A stretch of 64,000 nt of DNA from Rhabdophis nuchalis (GCA_039707465.1 CM077658.1:13956074-14020073), one strand, 5' to 3'. Positions 12,163-23,494 are shown, numbered from the stretch's first letter. Program-made: numbers and translations. The notes: generated by a model not told the origin, from the letters alone.

Positions 12163-13210
12163 AATTGCTAGTAATTCTGGAGGGCAAAGGTGCAGTGCAC
12201 ATTATGGTGGGAATGGCCATGGTAAGGAGATCATTGACCTGTGCCTATTTGACATCTCTTTTATAAATTTGCAACCCAGCAAACTCCCATCTTTCAATGG
12301 GTAGAGAGCTGGGGAGCATCCTGAAATCTTTGGCTCTTAACCCCCTTGGGATAGCCGAGAGGACCTCATATTTTTTTTTAATGACCTTTCCTAGAATGAA
12401 TATGAACAGATCTGCCCCAATCATGTGTATTTACTGGCTTAGATCTGCGACGGGAACAAAGCTACCCGTAAACACTTAAACGTATCTCACGTTGGAGTGG
12501 GGGGATAACAGTCCAAACAATCGCAGCCCTGTTCACCTCCAAGGGCTGCAACACAGAGCTTTCTCTTCTCCCTTGTTGACCCATTCATTAAAAGCAGGAG
12601 AAGCGCATATTATGGACTGGAAGCATCTCCCAATCAATGGAGTATCTCTTGCTCGACTCTTAGACTCTCCATCTCTGCTTGCAAGGACCAGGAATATAGA
12701 ACGCACACCCAAAAGGGAAGCTCTATCATTCCTAGCCATTTTCTCAGATCAGATTTGTTGATCACTAGCATGGGGGAGGAGGACTGGGTGCCTCCCCCCC
12801 CCCCACACCAGATCTTGCTAAACTCGATCGCCCAGCTGATCTATTGGTCAGGCTGGACTCCTGGAAGCCGCAGTTCAGCAGCGGAGAGAAGAACATGGCT
12901 GCTCCGGAGAGCTGGCCAACTATAACACCATGTCTCAAGATGGCGGATGGTTCAAAAGTGCAGAGTAAAGGGGCCTGTCCACCATACCAGGGCTTGTTTT
13001 CAAAAGCCAGCATTGAAGCTTGAAAGGAAATGCTACAAATATGTACATGACCTGATTTAGGACAGAAACAAAGCCTTTTTGTGCTTGCTATCAGTACCGA
13101 CAGGCATGCGCAGAACAAAACAACCCCCGGACAGGTCTAATGCACATCAGTAGATCATTGCCCTCTGCCTCCAGTTCATCGACTCTGATGAAGAATTTGT
13201 ACGGTTTTGT
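12163..13210. other. Unassigned DNA
   Basis: Nothing recognisable. A C run sits at about 12795-12807, and part may be an old repeat. Confidence 0.35.
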
Positions 13211-13299
13211 GGAAAGAAGACTTGGCACCATCTATGGAGATTCTCAATCATCCTGGTCATGGGTGTCCCAAAGGGGCAACCAAGAATCTTCTCCCGTTC

Positions 13300-13505
13300 A
13301 GTGAACCGAAGAAAATTCTTGGATGAGAAGCAAAACGATTTCAAGGGGGGGGGAAACAAGAAAATCCAGATGCCTTTTGAAAAAAAGCATCTTTGGGACA
13401 GCCACGACAGAACAGAAGAAGCTTCTTGGATGAGAAGCGAAACATTTTCAAGGAAAAACAAACAAGAAAATCCAGATGCCTTTTGAAAAAAAGCCTCTTT
13501 GGGAC
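13300..13505. repeat. Tandem duplication of a ~106-bp unit
   Basis: CCAGATGCCTTTTGAAAAAA occurs at 13366 and 13472, and TTGGATGAGAAG precedes each. The unit resembles an interspersed vertebrate repeat, but I cannot assign a family. Confidence 0.7.
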
Positions 13506-13654
13506 CAGCCTTGGTATCACTTGCTGCTTGGTCCTTTTAAACTGGAGATACCAAAGAATGCACATAGGCTGTCTTGCAATGTTTGAAAGTGAATGCCAAG
13601 CATCTTTGCCCAGGGTGGACTGAAGGTAGCCCTCATGATCCTCAAAAGTCCATC

Positions 13655-13765
13655 TTGGCGTTTCTCAAGCTCACCAACTTTAAAAAGGTGTGAATGATGC
13701 TGGCTGGGAAGTTTCTGGGAGTTGAAGTCCACCCTCCTTTGAAGTTGCTGAGCTTGAGAAGCAGA
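13655..13765. mobile_element. Degenerate hAT MITE fragment
   Basis: TTCTCAAGCTCACCAACTTT and its inverted counterpart AAGTTGCTGAGCTTGAGAA flank TTCTGGGAGTTGAAGTCCAC, the core shared with the palindromic MITEs. Confidence 0.6.
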
Positions 13766-13899
13766 GATCCACATACAGACTGTAATCTCAAGTCTATTGA
13801 CTTGCTGGAGTTCTTGGATCAAGAACTCGATCCAATCTCACGACTGCGTCTTAGGTTAGTAATCAACGCTAAACAAGATGAAAGCTACAATCGTAGATT

Positions 13900-14400
13900 A
13901 GAATAGAGCTGGAAAGGACCTTGGAGGTCTCCTGTCACTCTGTTTATACAACCAAGGGTTGTATTAGCTTTTGTGGCTGTTGCTGAACACTGCTGGCTCA
14001 TGTTTAAGTGGCTAAATATTAAGTGGCTAGTTCATGTTATGGTCTTCTAGTCCAACCCCCTGCTCAAGCAGGAGACCCTACACCATTTCAGACCAGTGGC
14101 TGTCTAGTCTCTTCTTAAAAATCTCCAGTGATGGAGAAACCCACAACTTCTGGTGGCAAGCTGTTCCACTGGTTAATTGTCCCCACTGCTATGAAGTTTC
14201 TCCCTTAATCCCAGGTTGCTTTGTTCCTTGGTTAGTTTCCATCCATTGTTTCTTGCTCTGGTGCTTTGGAACATAAGTTGACCCCTCTTCCTCTTGGTGG
14301 CATTCTCCCAAATCCTGGAATCCTGCGATCATGTCCTTCCACCCCCAGTCTTTCCTTTCTCTCTAGCAGCCAACTATTCTGCAACCGTTCTTCATACGGT
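13900..14400 (-). mobile_element. CR1-like LINE 3' end, interrupted
   Basis: The element starts at about 13900 (GAGCTGGAAAGGACCTTGGA), is broken by about 90 bp (13945-14035), and resumes at CTTCTAGTCCAACCCCCTGC through to CTGCAACCGTTCTTCATACG. It is a reversed LINE ORF2 end plus 3' UTR. Confidence 0.75.
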
Positions 14401-14930
14401 ACTTGTGTTAGTTCACAATAAACCAGAGTGCCAAGCAGGATCTCTTCACACAGACTGGTAAGTCCAGACTGAAAAGATTCTGCAGTTGCAAATATAAAAC
14501 GTATCAGTGCAAATCTCTAGGCAAAGCTCAGCTAAGGTTAACTTGCCCCGTTAGATGGGAGCCAGCTATTTTCAAATGTTTACTCAAACAAAAAGCATAA
14601 GCATCATCAGGGCTGACTGAGCCAAGCAGCCCTTCTTCGTATCTCCTGCAGTTACAATTAAAATCTGTGCATCTCTAGATGAGATTATTTTTTGCTTTCT
14701 CCCTACTCCTATTAGCAAGCACAAATAAACATCAGCGAGGACCAAAGAGGATGTTCCTAGGCGTCGCGCCTAAACAACCCACTAGGATAAGCAGACAGAT
14801 GCATGGAGTGAAAGAGCCATCCAGGCACCACTAACCGAGACCCCATTCAGCCAAGCCCATTCTCGGGATCTAGAGATGCTTTAAGAGCAGAACTGCACAG
14901 GAATCGCGGCGATCAGGATTGCCGAGAGAT
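14401..14930. other. Unassigned DNA
   Basis: I see no gene or named repeat before the GATA array. Confidence 0.4.
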
Positions 14931-14932
14931 AA

Positions 14933-14972
14933 GAGATAGATAGATAGGTAGATAGATAGATAGGTAGGTAGG

Positions 14973-15058
<86 letters not shown>

Positions 15059-15138
15059 TTGATAGATGATAGATGATAGATGACAGACAGACAGATAAAT
15101 GATAGATATATAGATAGATGATAGACAGACAGACAGAC

Positions 15139-15171
<33 letters not shown>

Positions 15172-15207
15172 TTGATAATGATAGATGACTGACAGATAAA
15201 TGATAGA

Positions 15208-15241
<34 letters not shown>

Positions 15242-15243
15242 TA
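14933..15243. repeat. (GATA)n/(GACA)n array ending in (ATT)n
   Basis: A second Bkm-type array with ATTGATAGATGATAGATGA interruptions, running into (ATT)n at about 15208-15242. It lies about 200 bp before the CpG island. Confidence 0.93.
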
Positions 15244-15419
15244 CTTTATTCATGAAACATGAAACTCAGCCAACTGAACATTTAAAAATGCATTGCAAAT
15301 ACTATTGACTTATTACTATTACTATTATTATTAATAATAACAATACATATTTGCATTATTTACCCTACAGCCTGGTGGAAAAAACAAGACTGCATCCCAG
15401 ATTACATCCGTGCAGAGCA

Positions 15420-16330
15420 AAACATGACGTCACCGAGTTATCTGCGCTGCAAGCCGCAAAATAGGGGAAGCTTCGAGGCTCTGTCTCCAACCGGGCGCCC
15501 TCCCGAGGGGCCCTTCACCCAAAATCAATGGGAGTGGGAGTGGGAATGTGGTCCGGAGCATCTGGAGGGCGTCGGCTGGGGCTGGGGGGGAAGAGAGAGA
15601 GACGGACGGCTCCCCTGCCCATGGCCATCTATGGCTGAGATTTCCACGCGGGTGATGTGCAAAGGCAGCGCGGGCAGAGAGAGCGAGAGAGCGAGAGCCA
15701 GGGGAGAGGGCAGCTTGGCGAAGGGATGCGCGGAGCTGGAGCTGCACAAGCCGGGATGGATGGAGCAGGGCGCGTGGCTGCAGCGGCACCGGGTGGGAAA
15801 GCCAGGAGGAGGCTGACTGCAAGCCCGGTGCGCCCCCCACTACCCACCACCCCGGCCCTAGCCCACCTCGCTTTCCCCCGCTTGCTTACCCCGCTCGCCT
15901 TCTAACCTCGCTGCGCCTTTTTTGCAGAACGCGCTGCTTTGGGGGGGGGAAGAAGGCTTGCGCGGCCGTCCGGGCGAGGCTCAGCTGTTGATTCCCGTCT
16001 CCATAGAGATCTGAGTGACACAGCGGCTGGGGGGGGGGGTGGAGGAGAGGGTGGAGGCAGAGCAGAAGAACAGCGAGGGTGCGGGGAGGGGAGGGCCGGG
16101 CGAGGCACCGCCCCTCCGCTTGGCCAAAGCCCCGGGCAGTGGTGCTGCCACTGCAACGCGGGGCGAAGAGGGGGGGGGGTCTATGGGAAAGGCTAGAGGG
16201 ATGAATGTGGCCCCCGCGGGGATCAGGAAAGAGGCGCAGGCGCAGTGGGTGAGATCCGTCTAGGCAACCTCGCGCACCCCCCTCCTCCCAGACCAGGTTT
16301 GGCCCGCTGAACCTTGGATCCCAGGCTCTG
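15420..16330. promoter_or_regulatory. CpG island, candidate TPPP3 promoter
   Basis: About 900 bp is rich in CpG and GGGCGGG-like boxes, in sharp contrast to AT-rich flanks. It lies about 11 kb upstream of the only TPPP3 exon in view and no other gene is near, so a TPPP3 promoter with a long first intron is the simplest reading. A plus-strand transcript starting here cannot be excluded; a pyrimidine tract plus AG occurs at about 15917-15927. Open frames across both strands look compositional. Confidence 0.5.
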
Positions 16331-16432
16331 GGCAGGCTGCGCGGGGGACTTTAATTCCTGCAGAGTTGGCAGAGCAATCAAAGGTCCCTTCCAACTCTGT
16401 TCTGTTCTGTTTTAATTCTGCAGTCTAGTCTG

Positions 16433-17020
16433 GTCTAATTCTAAATTCTATTCTATTCTAATTCTATTTCTGAATTCTATTCTATTTTATTCTATCCTAA
16501 TCTATCCTATTGCTACTCTACTCCTATTCTATTCTATTCTATTCTGAGTTCTATTTTATTCTATTCTAATTCTATTTCTAAATTCTATTCTATTTTATTC
16601 TATTCTAATCTATCCTATTTCTATTCTATTCTATTCTAATTCTGAATTCTATTCTATTCTCTTCTATCCTATCCTATTCATACTCTACTCCGATTCTGAA
16701 TTCTATCCTATCCTATCCTATCCTAGTATCCTAGTCCTACTCTACACTTATTCTATTCTATTCTATTCTATTCTACCTTCCAATATTCTATTCTATTCTA
16801 CCTTCCAATATTCTATTCTATTCTATTCTACATTCCAATATTCTATTCTATTCTACATTCCAATATTCTATTCTATTCTACATTCCAATATTCTATTCTA
16901 TTCTACCTTCCAATATTCTATTCTATTCTAATTTAATTTAATTTAATTTATTAAATTTCTATACCGCCCTTCTCCCTTCCGTGATTCTATTCTATTCTAT
17001 TCTATTATTCTATTCTAGAT
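16433..17020. repeat. (AATAG)n-type pentanucleotide array
   Basis: About 590 bp of ATTCT/CTATT units. Higher-order units contain CTACCTTCCAATATTCTATT (16775-16920), and a LINE-tail remnant (TCTATACCGCCCTTCTCCC) sits inside at about 16930-16980. A CR1-like end at about 16385-16400 precedes it. Confidence 0.9.
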
Positions 17021-17145
17021 AAGTGCCTGTCTAGTTTCTTCTTAAAGTCCTGCAGTGATGGAGTGTCCATGATTTCTGAAGACATTGGTTAATTGTCCTC
17101 ACGGTTAGGAAGTTTCTCCTTAATTCCAGGTTGCTTCTCTAGCCA
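17021..17145 (-). mobile_element. CR1-like LINE fragment
   Basis: GTGCCTGTCTAGTTTCTTCT, GTGATGGAGTGTCC and GGTTAATTGTCCTCAC match the reversed CR1 end. It follows directly from the AATAG array, consistent with the array growing from a CR1 tail. Confidence 0.7.
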
Positions 17146-17476
17146 GGATCAACAGAGGTCTGCGGTTGGGCTTCAACTGATCGTGCGAAAGGGCTGTGCA
17201 AGGCCAACATAAAACCCTGTGGCTTTGCCTGCTTGTGCTCACCCACATGCGCACAAGGATAAATCAACGGAAAGAGCTTCATGCGTGTAATCGCGAAACG
17301 AATAAGGGAAGCTATCTGGAGGCTATGCAGTAGATTACAATTATTTCTCTACTTCGGCTTCAAAAGCGGACTAGCATTACTGGGTGAAACCAGCCAAGGG
17401 AGGCTTTTCCACTGAATGGGATGGAGGAAAGACAGAGCAGCCCTCTGCCAAACAGACAAGAGATTGTCTTGTATAC

Positions 17477-17582
17477 CAGGGGTCCCCAACCTTTGCAACT
17501 TTAAGTCTGAAGGACTTCAACTCCCAGAAGTCTGGGAGCTGAAGTCCTTCAGACTTAAAGTTGCAAAGGTTGGGGACCCCTG
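17477..17582. mobile_element. Palindromic hAT MITE, copy C (short form)
   Basis: A 106-bp foldback with CAGGGGTCCCCAACC termini and a perfect 8-bp duplication, TTGTATAC. It has lost the central hairpin found in copies A and B. Confidence 0.9.
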
Positions 17583-17632
17583 TTGTATACAACTACACTG
17601 AATGGGAAGTGGGATTAGAATAAGCTCTAAGG

Positions 17633-18397
17633 CAAGGGTCACCATCCTCTTGGATCTCAGGGACCACTAAATCCATAATTTTAAATCTCATGGACCGCTA
17701 ATATGATCAGCCTAATATTGGGTGGGTGGGTGGGTGTGTCTAGGTGGTCATGTGACTGGGTGGGTGTGGCCAACTCAATGTCATGTCAAGGGGCGCCTCG
17801 CCAGCCTCTACTCGCTCCTCCCCTGTCCACTCCTCGCCTGCCCACCAGGCTCCTTAGGGCCCCAACAAGAAGCAGTTGTTGGGGTTAAGCAGCCACCATG
17901 AGAAAGAGTTGGCAAAACAGCTGTCTCAGTTCAAATTCTGACCGAGAAGGTGGCTCAGCAGAAGCACCTCGCTGAGGACTACGAGCATAGGCTTTCCAAG
18001 CAGAGGGAAGACCTGCGGGAGTGCAAGGCCAGGTATTGGCGCTTGGAGGCTCAGCAAGCTGAGATGGTCAGCCAGTTCCAGGCCACGATGCAGCCCCACT
18101 GCAACAAGGCCCTCTGGCTCTTTGCCACCAGCAGCACTTCCCTCCAGCCTTCACCCAAAGCCCCTCACCAGGAGGCTGAAGCAGACCCCAAGTCGACATT
18201 TCTTCCAACCTGCACAAAAAGACCCCAAAGGGGGAGGAGACTCTCTGCAGCAACACAAACATCATTACATCTATCCCTCTCAGGGGCCTTACTTTGAGGA
18301 CCCCTGAATTTAGTGCAATATAAAACACGCAAATAATTTTTCTGTGAACCACCAACATTTTCTCAGTGGTCCACAGACCATCAGTTGGTGACCGCTG
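17633..18397 (+). mobile_element. hAT-like element carrying a coiled-coil coding segment, copy 1
   Basis: The ends read CAAGGGTCACC and GGTGACCGCTG, with a perfect 8-bp duplication CTCTAAGG (17625-17632, 18398-18405). Inside, at about 17950-18297, is an open frame of 116 codons starting at a GTG codon. It has no transposase similarity but has heptad-rich, charged sequence (QQKHLAEDYEHRLSKQ, LEAQQAEMVSQ). The same segment lies in the element at 26283. Upstream, the frame continues in pieces with small indels. It looks like a captured fragment of a host coiled-coil gene; from memory the MVSQ-QAM-Q-HW-EA motif recalls centrobin (CNTROB), but I could not verify that. Confidence 0.7.
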
Positions 18398-18405
18398 CTC
18401 TAAGG

Positions 18406-19520
18406 CACACACACACACACACCCACTCAGGGTTAAACAAAGATGCCTCCTGCAAAGGGATGAATAAAACGTGGCCTGTTGCAAAAGGAGACTAGTTTGC
18501 ATTTATGAGGGGAGGCAAACAAAGCTAGCCAGCCTTGGCAGCTGACTCTCCTGGGACACATCAATGCTTGTAACTGATAGCTTGGAGGAAGGAAAAGACA
18601 TGCTAGGCAACATTCAATAATATAAATATATATGTACTTTTAGTGCTGCAAGCAGGAATCTCCCCACCCACCCGGATATCTGCCTTTACCTTCCAGATAC
18701 ATTCCTGACCCATTATAAATATAACAGAGCATTATGGACGCTGCAGCCGGCCAAGCATTAAGACTGATCGATTACATTCCTATCCTGCCGCAGTTGACCA
18801 ATTCTGAGTGGTTTACATTAAAAACATGAGAATAAACACTCAAGAGGAGAAGACGCATTAAAATTACAAACAGAAGCTGCTTGTATAACATCACCAGATC
18901 CGTTGGCCAGGAAGGCTATTTTTCTTTACTGGAAGATCAATGCTTTTAAATTCTTGATTGAGGCTATTTTCGGGTTTTTTTTTAAATCAAAGGAATGTAA
19001 ACTGATATCAGCACCTGGGCTATTCCTCCTCCATAAGTTACAAAAATGGTTTTTCAAAATGAAGAAACTATTCCCACGTAACAAGGCTATGTAAAACAAG
19101 GCAGTAAAATGCAACTAATTATATTGTAATATAACGTGTTCATCCTAATTATATTACAATGTATAGATAACTGCTAATAGGCTTCCTTTCATGTGCACAA
19201 ATTTGGAGCGCAAATTGCTTTGCAAAAACTTGCGGGAGGCAGTTGGCATCTTAAGCGAATTCCAGTTTGCATACAAATTCAAGAATTGCTCACGAAATAA
19301 GTTCAGTCGTAAAACACCAAACTACTTCAAGTCACCACTAAACAAATGTTCACATTCCCTTTTCCCCCCATCCTCCCTTCAAATCAACTTGTCCTTTTCG
19401 GTCATATCTTTCAAGTCCAAAGCTTGAGTTCTCACGCTAAAACTTCCCAAATTGTTTTGGGAAAACATTTTGACAAAAGTCAACGAGAAAAACACCACCG
19501 CCAGGGATTGCCTTTGGACG
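18406..19520. other. Unassigned AT-rich DNA
   Basis: A short (CA)n run lies at 18408-18421. There is no gene signal. Confidence 0.4.
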
Positions 19521-19524
19521 CAGG

Positions 19525-19935
19525 CAAGGGTGGGCTTCAAAAATGTTAGCAAGGGGTTCTCTGCCCGGTTTGCTGGGTGGGCATGGCCATGGTGGGCGTG
19601 GCCTAGTTGGCTTCCTGCATCATGGTGGTGGTGGTGGATGGTTTTGCCCTTCCTGGGCTCTGGAGGTTTTCTTTGAGCCTCCGGGAGGGTGAAAATGACC
19701 TCCCTACGCTCCGGAGACCCTCTGGATGCCAGGCTCATTTCGGGCCTTCCTGAACTTTCAGTAGGCCTGTTTTTCGCCCTCCCCGAGCCTCCATGGGCAC
19801 CCAGCACTTATCTACATTCAAAACGGGCCACATGGGGGCTCCTGGGAGGGGCGGGGCTGGCCGGGCGGGGCCAGCCAGGAGTGGGATTTGTGGGTTCTCT
19901 GAACTGCACAGAATCTTGGCTAGAGGTTCTCCCAA
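19525..19935. mobile_element. Interspersed repeat with GGGTTCTCTG ends (plus form)
   Basis: The block containing GGGTGGGCTTCAAAAAT, GTGGGCGTGGCCTAGTTGGC and CTGCACAGAATCTTGGCTAG is present in reverse at 58370-58810. It is a nonautonomous element of unknown class. Confidence 0.6.
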
Positions 19936-19989
19936 ACCCCTTCAAACCCCCAGCAGCCAACCCATGGACTTAGGGAAATTCTCCATCAG

Positions 19990-20346
19990 ACTCTGTTGCT
20001 GGTTCTTGCAACTAAGGAGAAATGTCCTAACTGTGAGACCATTGATCAGTGGAAGGGCTTGCCTTCACAAGTTGTGGGTGCTCCATCACGGGAGGTTTTG
20101 AAGAAGAGACTGGACCGCCATTTGTCTGAAATGGTATAGGGCATTGGTCTGCAAAGTTGGCTCTTTTAAGACTGGTGGACTTCAACTCCCAGAATTCCCC
20201 AGCCAGCTTGGCTGGCTGGGGGATTCTGGGAGTTGAAGTCCACCAGTCTTAAAAGAGCTGACTTTGCAAACCCCTGGTATAGGGTCTCCTGCTTGAGCAG
20301 GGGGCTGGACTAGAAGATCTCTCAGGTCCCTTCCAGCTCTATTCTG
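19990..20346 (+). mobile_element. CR1-like LINE 3' end split by a MITE
   Basis: AACTAAGGAGAAATGTCCTA through CTGAAATGGTATAGGG, then MITE copy D, then GTATAGGGTCTCCTGCTTGA to AGGTCCCTTCCAGCTCT. The MITE duplicated GTATAGGG of the CR1. Confidence 0.85.
20142..20276. mobile_element. Palindromic hAT MITE, copy D, nested in CR1
   Basis: A foldback with degenerate left end (CATTGGTCTGC) and intact right end (AACCCCTG). It has a perfect 8-bp duplication GTATAGGG, so the MITE is younger than the CR1 insertion. Confidence 0.88.
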
Positions 20347-21040
20347 ATTGAAGCATTGAACCTCCAAGGTGCCTTCCAACACTGTGATTCTGTGAAGCCA
20401 GCCCGTCCTTATTTTGAAGAAGATGAAGCCTCTTTAAAAAAAATAAAAATAAAATCAGCCATGGGTGGCCGAGAGAGGCCACGGGAGGGCATTTAGCCTG
20501 AAACAAAAATTGGGGTGGAACGGATCCTTAAGAGCCGCCGTCCCTGTTTTCGCAGGCTGCGCTTCCTTGTAAGCAAGGCTGGAAGGAAGGTTCCCGAAGA
20601 TCTCCTTTGCAGAGCCGTTCTCCCTTCCAGCTCTCTGCTGTGCAAACGTTTTGTTTGGGGGCATGACCCTGTTGTTAGGCAAATGGTGTGACAATCAACA
20701 AATCATCCAGCAGCGGAATGAGAGCAGAGGAGAGCTTCCCATGCACTCGGAGGGAATTAATTGCTCCCGGATTTTCCTCGCTCGGGAAAATCTCTTTCTC
20801 GGGCACTTCGGTTCCACCACGTTTCTCTGTAAACACAGAGGGGTTGGTTTTCCATTGTTTTCGGTGTGTGTTTTTCCCAGCTGGGCTGGGGACCTGTTTT
20901 TTAAAAAATCCTGGGACAGGGTTTGATAAATCCAATCATTTCAGCATCCCGAACAGGCGTTTTTCTTTAGGTTGTTTTTTGTAACTTGAAGGAGGTTCGG
21001 GTAAGGGTGAGTCTCTTTCAGCTTGGAAAAAAAAAAAACC
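20347..21040. other. Unassigned DNA
   Basis: Nothing recognisable. Confidence 0.4.
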
Positions 21041-21290
21041 CATTGCAAGGTAGTCCTTGACATATGACCACAATTGAAGCCCCCCTCTCCCCAAATTTCC
21101 ATAGGTAAGCAAGGCAGCTGTTAAGTGAGTTTTGCCTCGGTTGATGAACTACGTGGTTTGCTAAATGTCTATGGCAACACTGCCCACAAAAATGCATAGA
21201 GGGCACGGCTGTTAGGAGCCATGAAATGACTGGATGGAGCACCACCTAAAGCAGTGGGTCTGACCCTTCCTAATGACCCTTTAATTCAGT

Positions 21291-22145
21291 GTTGAAAGAA
21301 ATCTGCTTCAGGGTTCAGCTCCAAGTGGGGAAGAAGACACTGGAGACATGGAGGCTGCTTAGAAAGATGGTTTAATGGTTGGCAGGACCACATGGCTTGA
21401 GGCCCTGGGGGAAAAGGTGATCACGTGCTCCCAGGTGTTGGTTGAAGAAGAAGGGGCAGAAGAAAGGGCCGAGGGAGGGGCTTGCAGGGCTTTTTATAAT
21501 CTGTTCAGCCCCCACCTATCTGTTTCCCCGTTCCTGTGTAAGACATGTATTCCTGGTTGGTTGTCAGACTCACATGGGGCCATGTAGGGGAAACCCTCTA
21601 GGCTGAGTTCTCAGATGCCATGTGGTCAGTAAGGCCACATCACCCAGGAGCTGATGGGGAGGGGTCTTTTGTTATGTGAATAGACTGGCTTGGCATCTTA
21701 ATGGCCCATTGACAAAAGGTGGGGTAGGCAGGAAGCTGCAGGAATTAAAACATGTTTCTCCCATCACATTCAGAGAAGTATAATATTCTCAAACTATTCT
21801 CCAAGGCACCTGGGGGCAGGACAAGAAGCAATGGGTGGAAACTAATCAAGGAGAGAAGCAACTTAGAACTAAGGAGAAATTTCCTGACAGTGAGAACAAT
21901 TAACCAGTGGAACAGCTTGCCTCCAGAAGTTGTGAATGCCCCAACCCTGGAAGTCTTTAAGAAGATGTTAGACAGCCATTTGTCTGAAATGGTATAAGGT
22001 TCCTGCCTACGCAGGGGGTTGGACTAGAAGACCTACAAGGTTCCTTCCAACTCTGCTATTGTATTGTATTGCCTTTTCAATATTTGCTAGGATATTTCAT
22101 TTTTTCTAGGAGAGGGCTGGGTGGTATCAGTTGAATATAAGCTGA
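21291..22145 (+). mobile_element. LTR-like repeat inside the SPIN-like element
   Basis: Homologous by eye to 50259-50761 (shared GACACTGGA-ACATGGA-GCTGCTT, GAAAGATGGTTTAATGG and TTAATGGCCCATTGACAAA). TCAGT occurs on both sides as a possible 4-5 bp target duplication. I see no genes in it. A CR1 fragment splits it at about 21773-22070. Confidence 0.5.
21773..22070 (+). mobile_element. CR1-like LINE end with intact ORF2 C terminus
   Basis: An open frame ending at 21997 encodes a typical CR1 ORF2 tail (KAPGGRTRSNGWKLIKERSN, then QWNSLPPEVVNAPTLEVFKK). It is followed by the 3' UTR hallmark AGAAGACCTACAAGG and an ATTGT tail. The frame is unbroken, so the insertion is fairly young. Confidence 0.85.
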
Positions 22146-22294
22146 AATCAGTTTCTCATGTGGGGGTGACCCCCAACCATAAAATTATTTTATGTTTTCA
22201 GTATTTTTTTTTGAAAGTATGTGTTTTTCAAAGGTCTTAGACGGACCCCTGTGAAAGGGCTCCCGACCCACAGTGGAGAACCCCTAACCTAAAG

Positions 22295-22892
22295 GTTACA
22301 ATACGATCTGTGGAGGTTTCATCAATGTATTTTGTGCTTTTTCAATGGTGCCTGATGGAACGTACGTAGTTTCAAAAGACCAAAAACCTCCGGGTCGAGT
22401 GACATCCCTAAAAGTCATCTTGGGAAAGAAGTTATGGGCCACTTTACAGCATCAGAGGAATAGGTGCTTTGGGTATTTCTCCCTTCTGGTTAAGAAAGCT
22501 ACCTTGGATTTGGGTGGAGAGAGATGAAGCAGAAAGTTTGAAGTTTTGGCTTGCTGACTAGCACCCTCTCTGCTTGTTAGGAAGGACAAGACGGGAGCTC
22601 ATCATTTTGCTCCGAGAGAGGGAGGCAGGAGGGAGAGAGGGGGAAAGGGAGGGAGGAAGAGAGAGGAAGAGGGGGAGAGAGGAAGGGAGGAGAAGAGAGG
22701 GAGGGAGAGAGGATGAGAGAAGAAGAAGGGGGGGAGAGAGAGGGAGGGGGAGGAAGAGACACTTGCAACTCATCCTCCTACTCCTCTCTTCATAAGACTC
22801 AGCCCAAGGGTCGAGAATTAACAGCCACTTCTCATTATAATGCTCAGCCTGGCTCTCCATCAACACATCCTTTCCTTTTCTTCTCATCTTCT

Positions 22893-22928
<36 letters not shown>

Positions 22929-23490
22929 GAGGCCCTGCCCTTCCTTCCAGCTACAGGCCTAAAAAGAGCGGTGGGGCCACGGCAGGTCATCGGTGACCTA
23001 GGCCGTGAGGAATCTGGAGCACGGCGCGGAAGACAAAAAGGACGGAAGGGCAAAATTGAAAAAAAAAAACCACGTCTTGTTTAGAGGGAAGAACCAAACA
23101 ATCTCCATGGTATCGGGAGAACATACCACATCAAAGCATTGCTGCTGCCGCCTCGTGGGCTCGGGCGCCAAAGGCCGGTCTCTGTGTGTGTGTTTGTGTG
23201 TGTGTGTGTGTTTAGAGGAAGAGAAGCCAGCAACCAACGTGGAGGGGGTGGAGGAGGGTGGGAGAGGTCAACAGACGATGGGAATGGTAGAGCCGTCGCT
23301 GCCTTTCGCGGCTGCATTGTTCCGTGCCGTTGGGAGGCCATGCCAAGAACGGAATAAACAGGCTGCACAACACAGCGAGGGGAGAAGATGTTTTCGGCTG
23401 TAGTGAAAGCAACGGGGTTTCCACAGCAGCCAGCCCTGTGCAGTTAGCAACTGGGGCGGCACCCGAGCCCATCCACCATCCCACCCCACC
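22295..23490. repeat. Unassigned DNA with simple repeats
   Basis: It contains a GA-rich tract (22610-22760), (CA)n (22893-22926) and (GT)n (23179-23212). I find no gene; open frames over these tracts are low complexity. Confidence 0.6.
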
Positions 23491-23494
23491 TTAC

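Larger units (their letters stand above)
21252..22286 (+). mobile_element. SPIN-like hAT element with nested insertions
   Basis: The left end reads CAGTGGGTCTGACCCTTCC and the right part contains GTGACCCCCAACCATAAAAT and GACCCCTGTGAAAGGG, all hallmarks of SPIN (hAT, Buster group) nonautonomous copies. A perfect 8-bp duplication ACCTAAAG flanks it (21244-21251, 22287-22294). The interior is interrupted by an LTR-like element, which is itself interrupted by CR1. Confidence 0.75.

Noticed and set aside
15424..16263. Several 80-136 codon frames in the CpG island
   Set aside because: Frames occur on both strands with similar length, as expected from base composition.
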